A stretch of DNA of 64,000 nucleotides from Thermoplasmata archaeon (GTDB lineage Archaea > Thermoplasmatota > Thermoplasmata > RBG-16-68-12 > SOIM01): contig JAGLME010000004.1 in the NCBI GenBank assembly GCA_023140195.1, forward strand, positions 134,578 to 198,577. Reading direction: 5' to 3'. A program made the translations under genes and the position numbers. The notes under the pieces are model-generated. The model was not told the origin of the DNA, searched no databases, and saw nothing but the letters and a program-made list of their open reading frames with translations. This document shows, one piece after another, positions 58,401 to 64,000 of this stretch (positions are counted from its first letter, which is position 1; each line of letters begins with the position of its first letter).

Positions 58401-61400
58401 ATACCAAAGAAGTACCGAATACTGCTGACAAAGAGATCTCTTCAGTCTCTCATTAGTACCAGAAGCAAGGATCGTGAACAAGTATCAGCGTTTCTTGACT
58501 TCCTGATAAATGGAGAATGGGGGGAGCATCCCTTTGAATCTAGCCCTGTGTCCGTGTGGAAACAGGCAGACAAGGATCGGTTCATATTCAGCTGTGAAGC
58601 TGTCGACGGAATATTCGCAGTCTGGGAAGTTCTTTGGACAACTGATCTGGCTGTTCGCCTGAGAGTGTCAGAATATGGCGAAAGAGAGGCCGCGCAAGAG
58701 TTTTCTTTGCACATTCTGCTCTACGCTTTCGGTGACTTCCCTGGACAACCTGATGCAGCAATGAATCTCTTTAACAAGGACTTCTTGCCCAAGGGGTCAG
58801 TGGAACAGTCACATCTGGGTTTCTTGGACAGAGATATGAAGGATGAAGTCAAGTATATCGAGGAGCTGTATATTCTGGCTCCTTCCAGGATTAAAGATGT
58901 TCTAAGGGGGGAGCAAAGAGGACTACCCCTGCATCTGACTGTGGACCAAGCCAATGTGCTAAGCACGCACAGAGTACTACGAGGTCCGATACTGCTCAGT
59001 GGAGAGGCTGGCAGTGGGAAGACGATAGTCATCACACACTGGCTCTTAACAAATCAGGCGGAGAAAGTCACATCTCAGCTCTTTGTGACTTTCAGTGAAA
59101 GACTAGTGGATCGGACGAGGTTTGAGTTTGACCAAATGCTGACACCCGAGATCAGACCTCATGGTGTCCGATTCCAGACCTATCGAGAATTGCTTTGGGA
59201 AATCGCCAATACGGGAGGACTTACACTCAGGGACCCCACCAAGGAGATGACTTTCGAGCGGTTCTTGAGGGAATATGCTGGCAAAGTCAGAGAGGAGGTT
59301 GATCCAGTCCTCCTCTGGGACGAAATTAGAAGCGTGATAAAGGGAGGTTCTCCTGATCTAGGTGGAAAGCTCATTGACTATACGAGATATGAGCAGATGA
59401 GTAGAAAGAGGGGAAGGTGCAAAGCTCCGGAGGGAACGAGGAGAAGGTACCACCACCAAGCCCTACTTTACCAGAATTACCTGGATGAAGAGAGTCTTTG
59501 GGATGCAATTGATCTTGCATTTGACTGTCTAGATTGTGTGAACGAGATTCCTCACTTCAAAAGAGTAGCGTGTGATGAAGTTCAAGACCTTGCCCCAGTC
59601 GAGATTTCTGTCCTGATAGGAATAGTAAAAGACAGAAACATTGACAGAATTTTCTTCACGGGCGACATTGCCCAAGTGATAAACCCAAGTGGGTTCACAT
59701 GGTCCAAGTTGAAGGGAGATCTCGGGAAGATGTCCAAGCGTCATGATATCAGAGACGCATGGTCTCTGGGCCGCAATTTCCGGAGCACTAGTCAGATCGT
59801 AGATCTTGTGAATGAAGTAATCAGAATTCGGGAGAGTCTTCTTGCAGACGCCAGTGGAAAGACCATCCAGAAATCTGATGTTTCCAGTGGCTTAAAACCC
59901 ATGATATTGGAGGAATCACCAATAGAGGAAGTGAAACGAGCGACATCAAATCCTCAGCAGAGGCTCATCCTGGTGAAGACTATTGAAGGCAAAGATGAGG
60001 TGAGAGAACTACTTGGGAAAGATGAGGAAAAGGTGACAATACTCACAGTAGAGGAGGCCAAAGGCCTTGAGTGGGACGGGGTCCTCCTTTGGGACTTCTT
60101 CATTCCCCGTTATGCCGAGATCACTAAGGATGATTGGGATGATCTTTTCATTCCTAAGAAGAGGCAACGACTCCCTGAACAGATTCAACAAGGGGAGAAG
60201 AATCCTTACGGACTGGAATATGAGTTCAATCTGCTTCACGTTGGGTTGACCAGGGCAAGGAAGATCCTTGCGATTTATGACAAGAACAAAGAAAGAGGAC
60301 TGATCGCTCTTGGAGACTCGATAGAGGACAAGACAACAAAAGCCGATTTGAGTGTCTTCTCAGCCCACTGGAAGACGGACCTACCTTCACCCGAAGAACT
60401 GTGTGATCTGGCAGAAGATCTGCTTGAAAAGGACTTGAAGCAAGCCCATCGGTTCTTCAGATTAGCTGCTCGGGAATATCAAAAGATGAACGAACTCGAC
60501 AAAGCTGGGGAATGCTACGAGAAAGCAGAAGACTATGAACTTGCAGCCACGTGCTATGACAAGGCGGGCAGTAAGGCAATGAGTGAGAAGATGCTGGCCC
60601 TTGACCAAGAGGTTAAGATGGACTGGGAGAAGGCAGGTATACATTGGGAAGCTTACGGCAATTTCTCCCAGCAATCTGGAGACTGGAGTGGAGCATTGGA
60701 CGGGTATGGCTGTGCGTCGACCGCATATTCCAGAGCTGCGGAATTGACAGAGGTCGAATCTGAACGTAGGAATCTGTATTCAAAAGCAGCAACGATGTTG
60801 GAGCAACGTTCCGGAATCATGTCTCGTCTGGAAGAGGGAAGATATCAAGTTCTGAGAGCTGAGAACCTCACCAGTGCAGCGGAGCTCTGGGAGAAAGCGG
60901 AATCATACAAAGACGCTCGAAGGGCAATGGAAGGCTCCATCAGTATTGCACAGGCAATCGCTAAGTCCGACGAGAAAGCAACCGTTGGAAGTGAGATTCC
61001 AGATGCTTGGATTGCTAGATGTTACACAAAGATCGCAGATTATGAAAGCTTTCTGAAGAATCCTATTGACGCAGCGAAATATGCCCTGAAGGGGGCAAAG
61101 AGCTACAGAGATTCGTCGGAGAAAACAGAACACGCTTCAGATAAGGAAACATACTTGGACGAAATGAACACATGGGATGTTAAGGCGGTTGACTGGTTCT
61201 TCGAGGGTGGGCAAGCGGATACCGCTCTCGATGTGCAGAATCGGTTGGTGAGTCTATGGCGTAAGAAGAAAGACGATCATAGACTACACGTATCCTGGAA
61301 AGGTCTTGTCGAACTCCTCAGAAAAGTCGGGAGAAGCGAGGAGTACATTGAGCAATGTTCAGGCCTTGTAGAGCACATGAGAATGACTGGAGAAAAGGAT

Positions 61401-62144
61401 GCTGCTTACAGACTACTTCGAGAACAAATCAGTTGGTGTGAAGGTATTGACGATTTCGAGTGTTTGGAGTCTTTGCTTGAGATCAAGGCAAGGAGCTTCG
61501 TTGAGGATGAGGAATACAGCCAAGCTGGTAGGACATTTGACGATCTGGGAAATCTTCGATTCCGACAGGGTTTGGGGAGAGATGCTATATCCTCCTTCGT
61601 TGAAGCAGGATCGAACCACATGTTGCATCGCATGAGAAAGGCTGCAATGGACTCTTTCAGACGTGGCTACGACTTGGCCCGAGCAGAAATGAGCCCATCG
61701 TCGATAGGTTGGTACTGTTTCAAAGAAGTCGTCTTGGATTCTCTAGTCCCCGCAAACTTGGAGGACGAGGCAAAGACGTGGACCAATATGGCAGTCGATC
61801 ATCTATACCAGGAATATGAGAGATCAGTTTCGCGCCTGAAGGAACACGCTGAGAAACTTGAAGGAAGGCATTCGAAGCTTGGAAAGGAACTCAGAGCTGA
61901 GGAGAGTGTGGAGGCTAAAGAGGAAATCAAAGACAAGTTGCTGAGGACCAGATTATCATCTGGATGGACCTGGCTATGCCTCGCTATCCTGCACCAACGA
62001 GGCCGAGATATAGGTACAGCTCCCCCTGGTCATGGAGAACACATGATTCGAGCTTTCGACAGAAGCGAGGAACTATTTGAAGAGGTGGACAGAGGTTCAA
62101 TGATCTCTTACGTGAGAGACATTAGAAGAGGAGGAGAAAGATAG
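58401..62144 (+). CDS. UvrD-like superfamily 1 helicase with TPR-like tail (GajB-like)
   Basis: A 1247-residue protein. An N-terminal ~110 residues resemble the RelE-like domain seen on some UvrD relatives (KKYRILLTKRSLQSLISTRS). Helicase motifs: Walker A GEAGSGKT (201-208), Walker B ACDEVQDLAP (~390-399), motif III FFTGDIAQVI (~418-427), motif IV RNFRST (458-463), motif V EEAKGLEWDGVLL (~551-563) and VI LLHVGLTRARKIL (~611-623). From ~650 to the end come helical TPR-type repeats (KAGECYEKAEDYELAATCYD). No ATG/GTG/TTG lies between an in-frame TAA (58398) and GTG 58548, which would remove the N-terminal fold; ATA 58401, seven bases after GGGGGG, is proposed. It is divergent from the ATPase-TOPRIM cluster, as a candidate partner. 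Confidence 0.85.
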   Translation: MPKKYRILLTKRSLQSLISTRSKDREQVSAFLDFLINGEWGEHPFESSPVSVWKQADKDRFIFSCEAVDGIFAVWEVLWTTDLAVRLRVSEYGEREAAQEFSLHILLYAFGDFPGQPDAAMNLFNKDFLPKGSVEQSHLGFLDRDMKDEVKYIEELYILAPSRIKDVLRGEQRGLPLHLTVDQANVLSTHRVLRGPILLSGEAGSGKTIVITHWLLTNQAEKVTSQLFVTFSERLVDRTRFEFDQMLTPEIRPHGVRFQTYRELLWEIANTGGLTLRDPTKEMTFERFLREYAGKVREEVDPVLLWDEIRSVIKGGSPDLGGKLIDYTRYEQMSRKRGRCKAPEGTRRRYHHQALLYQNYLDEESLWDAIDLAFDCLDCVNEIPHFKRVACDEVQDLAPVEISVLIGIVKDRNIDRIFFTGDIAQVINPSGFTWSKLKGDLGKMSKRHDIRDAWSLGRNFRSTSQIVDLVNEVIRIRESLLADASGKTIQKSDVSSGLKPMILEESPIEEVKRATSNPQQRLILVKTIEGKDEVRELLGKDEEKVTILTVEEAKGLEWDGVLLWDFFIPRYAEITKDDWDDLFIPKKRQRLPEQIQQGEKNPYGLEYEFNLLHVGLTRARKILAIYDKNKERGLIALGDSIEDKTTKADLSVFSAHWKTDLPSPEELCDLAEDLLEKDLKQAHRFFRLAAREYQKMNELDKAGECYEKAEDYELAATCYDKAGSKAMSEKMLALDQEVKMDWEKAGIHWEAYGNFSQQSGDWSGALDGYGCASTAYSRAAELTEVESERRNLYSKAATMLEQRSGIMSRLEEGRYQVLRAENLTSAAELWEKAESYKDARRAMEGSISIAQAIAKSDEKATVGSEIPDAWIARCYTKIADYESFLKNPIDAAKYALKGAKSYRDSSEKTEHASDKETYLDEMNTWDVKAVDWFFEGGQADTALDVQNRLVSLWRKKKDDHRLHVSWKGLVELLRKVGRSEEYIEQCSGLVEHMRMTGEKDAAYRLLREQISWCEGIDDFECLESLLEIKARSFVEDEEYSQAGRTFDDLGNLRFRQGLGRDAISSFVEAGSNHMLHRMRKAAMDSFRRGYDLARAEMSPSSIGWYCFKEVVLDSLVPANLEDEAKTWTNMAVDHLYQEYERSVSRLKEHAEKLEGRHSKLGKELRAEESVEAKEEIKDKLLRTRLSSGWTWLCLAILHQRGRDIGTAPPGHGEHMIRAFDRSEELFEEVDRGSMISYVRDIRRGGER

Positions 62145-62195
62145 ACACATATGAGGTTTCTCAATTGTGATTCGGGAGGATGACAGACCAATCAG

Positions 62196-62860
62196 TTACT
62201 GACGGAGTATGTAGCTTCCCCTGCCAACAAATCTCACCACTCGTTGATCCCTCAAAACCTGCAACTGCTGCCTGATCTTCGGCCTGATATGCCTGTTCTT
62301 CGGATGAAGCTCCCCCAGCTCCTCTTCGAAGCCATACATCTCCTTAAGTGTGAACTCGCTCTTCCCCAACTTCCTGACACACCTGAGAACATCGGATGTC
62401 CATCCCCTGGACGTCACTGTGGACTCCCTGAGGAATGAGAACCTCCGCCATTCATCGCGAACCGCTCCTGGGCTCCTGACACTCCCGTCCTTGATGATCT
62501 CGATCCAGCCATCCGGCGGAAGACGGTCAAGGAGTATGTTGCAGCCTATCCATCCGCTTCTTCTGGCTGTCTCTCTGAGCGGTCTCCTCTCCTCGAGGGC
62601 ATTGATCGTGAAGAAGTGAGAGGGAATGGTGAACAGGTCGAGGACCTTCCATGCGTCCCTGGTGTAGCGCAGGAAGAAGAAGCTCGGGGCCATGTCGTGC
62701 TCGATGGCGTCCTTCAAGGGTCCGTAGGCGGAGTCTGCGAGCTTCCTTCCGAAATTTGTGCTCTTGGCCTTGATCTGGTATCTTTCTTCGCATGAGTCGC
62801 ACTGGAAGTCGTAGACCTTGGTGCCTGGGGTGGTGGTGGCCCGACCAGCAACTGCAATAA
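62196..62860 (-). pseudogene. DpnI-family restriction endonuclease, 5' end degraded
   Basis: From VYDFQCDSCEERYQIKAKS (near 62819) to the end the frame matches DpnI closely: PSFFFLRYT, RRPLRETARRSGWIGCNI, TSRGWTSDVLRC, and the C-terminal winged helix HIRPKIRQQLQVLRDQRVV. DpnI cleaves methylated GATC. The first ~47 residues, including the first zinc Cys pair (YCPNCG in DpnI), are missing; a possible remnant (HYCSCW) sits in another frame just upstream, implying a frameshift. There is no usable start before the PD-QxK region, and the TTG at 62717 would lose it. DpnI's catalytic Glu in ELK is Gln (QIK). Probably inactive. Confidence 0.75.
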
Positions 62861-62889
62861 TGGAGGAGGTATGACTCTGAAAGGCCGAT

Positions 62890-63330
62890 TCATTCTCCTT
62901 CTATTTTGACTCTATAAAACAGCTCTTCTTCATCTCCAACGATCTTCTTGGCGTGAATCTCAACGATCTGCTCATCGTCTCTTATGATCTCGAACGTTCG
63001 CGGATTCACATCTTGGTTCTCCGGCAGGTCGAAGTACTCATGTATAGGGAAGTTAGGATTCTCCAAGCTCACCTTGGGGACATAAAGGCTGTCGCATATT
63101 CCCTTTATGAAATTATCAAGATCACCGGGCTTGTTATAGGACTTCGGGATGTGTATCTCGATTCCTAGTTTGATGTTCTCAGAAAGGACTCTCCTGCCTT
63201 GGAAGGCCTCCATGGCACTCCTGCGCAGCTCTATCACACGTGGGATTTCGGTTTCGTTGTTCCACATCGACTTTGCTCCAACGTTCCTCGGAGGAACGGA
63301 CTCTCGAACCTCGAATTCTACTGATTCCAT
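62890..63330 (-). CDS. RusA-like Holliday junction resolvase
   Basis: A 146-residue protein with the RusA-fold motif KPGDLDNFIKGICDSLY (PDxDNxxKxxxDxL) and the downstream IIRDDEQIVEIHAKK (DDxQIxxxxxxK), the Asp residues that bind metal. RusA-family enzymes resolve Holliday junctions and often come from prophages. ATG 63330 follows GGAGGGT by seven bases. Its end lies just upstream of the DpnI relic on the same strand, suggesting a former restriction or mobile locus. Confidence 0.85.
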   Translation of the reverse strand: MESVEFEVRESVPPRNVGAKSMWNNETEIPRVIELRRSAMEAFQGRRVLSENIKLGIEIHIPKSYNKPGDLDNFIKGICDSLYVPKVSLENPNFPIHEYFDLPENQDVNPRTFEIIRDDEQIVEIHAKKIVGDEEELFYRVKIEGE

Positions 63331-63465
63331 ATCATACACCCTCCTCTCTGAAAGGTATCTCGCAATCGGGCTTAATGATTTTGCTCGTATCTGGCTTTGA
63401 CAACACCAGCCTAGGTTGAAATCAGTCTGACAAGATCAACATTCCAGTTCTCGTCCTCAGCGAGG

Positions 63466-64000
63466 TTAACATTGTTTCTTTCTCATTTTCAAATGAACGC
63501 TCTTTGCATCTTTATGAATGATGTCATATCCATATCTCTCAGATAGAATTTCGAAGGACTTGTGTCGATAGAACGAGCAGTGATCTGGAGGTCTGACATA
63601 GTCCCAACTGAGGAAGCGATTGCCCTCTTTGGTTTCCATATCTGTGTGAATCGAGAGGATTCCACCCTCTTTACACAGTCCACACAATCTCTGGAGAATT
63701 GGCAGTGGCCTCGGGAGGTGTTCAAAAACCTGATATGAAGCGACTAGATCGAATTGGTGGGAACCAAGATCCATTTCCAATATGTCTCCAATCAGCCTAT
63801 CATGATGTTCCTTTCCACTGGGCGGAGGGCACAGATCAATACCGACCACACTATGATGCATAGAGCGAAGGATATCTGGCAGAACACTGTGACCTGTGCC
63901 GAAATCCAATATATCCAGACTTCTTCTCGGCAAGGCATCAAGTGCTGGTGTGAGGAAACTAGTATTGTCTGCCCACCCGTTGGCAGGCGCTCCGTCCTTT
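63466..64000 (-). CDS. Class I SAM-dependent methyltransferase, 5' part outside window
   Basis: At least 177 residues; the frame stays open to the right edge. Motif I is LDILDFGTGHSVLPDIL, then VVGIDLCPP, and FDLVASYQVFEHLPRPLPIL is the post-motif region of Methyltransf_23-type enzymes (UbiE/capsule-type). WADNTSFLTPALDAL before motif I also fits that group. The substrate is unknown. Confidence 0.85.
   Translation of the reverse strand, partial: KDGAPANGWADNTSFLTPALDALPRRSLDILDFGTGHSVLPDILRSMHHSVVGIDLCPPPSGKEHHDRLIGDILEMDLGSHQFDLVASYQVFEHLPRPLPILQRLCGLCKEGGILSIHTDMETKEGNRFLSWDYVRPPDHCSFYRHKSFEILSERYGYDIIHKDAKSVHLKMRKKQC

Overview
The window looks like a chromosomal segment of an anaerobic archaeon, most likely a Thermoplasmatota (sediment Thermoplasmata) lineage. 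The evidence is archaeal TATA boxes 20-30 bp ahead of many genes, a complete archaeal-type SRP RNA gene, a single-domain KaiC-like ATPase, pilin-like class III signal peptides, very large secreted S8 proteases, and an oxygen/peroxide-reducing set typical of strict anaerobes (rubredoxin, flavodiiron protein, desulfoferrodoxin, peroxiredoxin, rubrerythrins). The exact lineage is inference.

Layout. 1-5.8 kb: start of an S8 protease gene that runs off the left edge, then a 1578-residue membrane-anchored coiled-coil protein. 6.1-7.9 kb: SRP RNA, a winged-helix regulator and a KaiC-like ATPase. 8.0-18.6 kb: two tandem paralogous subtilisins of about 1735 residues that share promoter and leader architecture. 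18.6-20.7 kb: four pilin-like proteins. 20.7-24.1 kb: HExxH protease, DsbA-like protein, FMN-binding protein, arsenate reductase and a DUF438-hemerythrin-PAS sensor. 24.2-27.6 kb: the oxidative-stress operon. 27.7-31.1 kb: a beta-propeller membrane protein and a b561-type membrane cytochrome with a possible superoxide-reductase-like outer domain. 31.1-33.3 kb: arsenic methylation operon, cupin and a GDCCVxC-type protein. 33.4-46.2 kb: mostly surface proteins, including a third subtilisin, a phospholipase C-like PKD protein and four membrane proteins with Q/P/Y-rich low-complexity segments. 46.4-50.3 kb: an SPFH protein followed by toxin-antitoxin modules between two short relics of an SPFH 3' end. 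50.3-53.5 kb: a secreted protein, a collagen-like protein and a calcium-repeat protein.

53.7-62.1 kb is the most interesting part. A leftward cluster encodes a small acidic protein, an RNase III-like protein with an altered active site, an OLD-family ATPase-TOPRIM protein with six prenyltransferase-type alpha-alpha repeats inserted in its ATPase, and two zinc-ribbon proteins. A divergent gene encodes a UvrD-like helicase with a long helical-repeat tail. The pairing of an ATPase-TOPRIM nuclease with a UvrD-like helicase resembles Gabija, but the architectures are different, so I read it as a candidate new antiviral system. It is followed by a decayed DpnI-type restriction gene, a RusA-like resolvase and a partial methyltransferase.

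Five real-looking reading frames (arsenate reductase, the b561 protein, a secreted protein, a small acidic protein and the helicase) have no ATG/GTG/TTG at a credible position. Each has an ATA, ATC or ATT codon a few bases after a purine-rich Shine-Dalgarno sequence, which suggests recurrent non-AUG initiation. All functions are inferred from reading the sequence; no database search was run.
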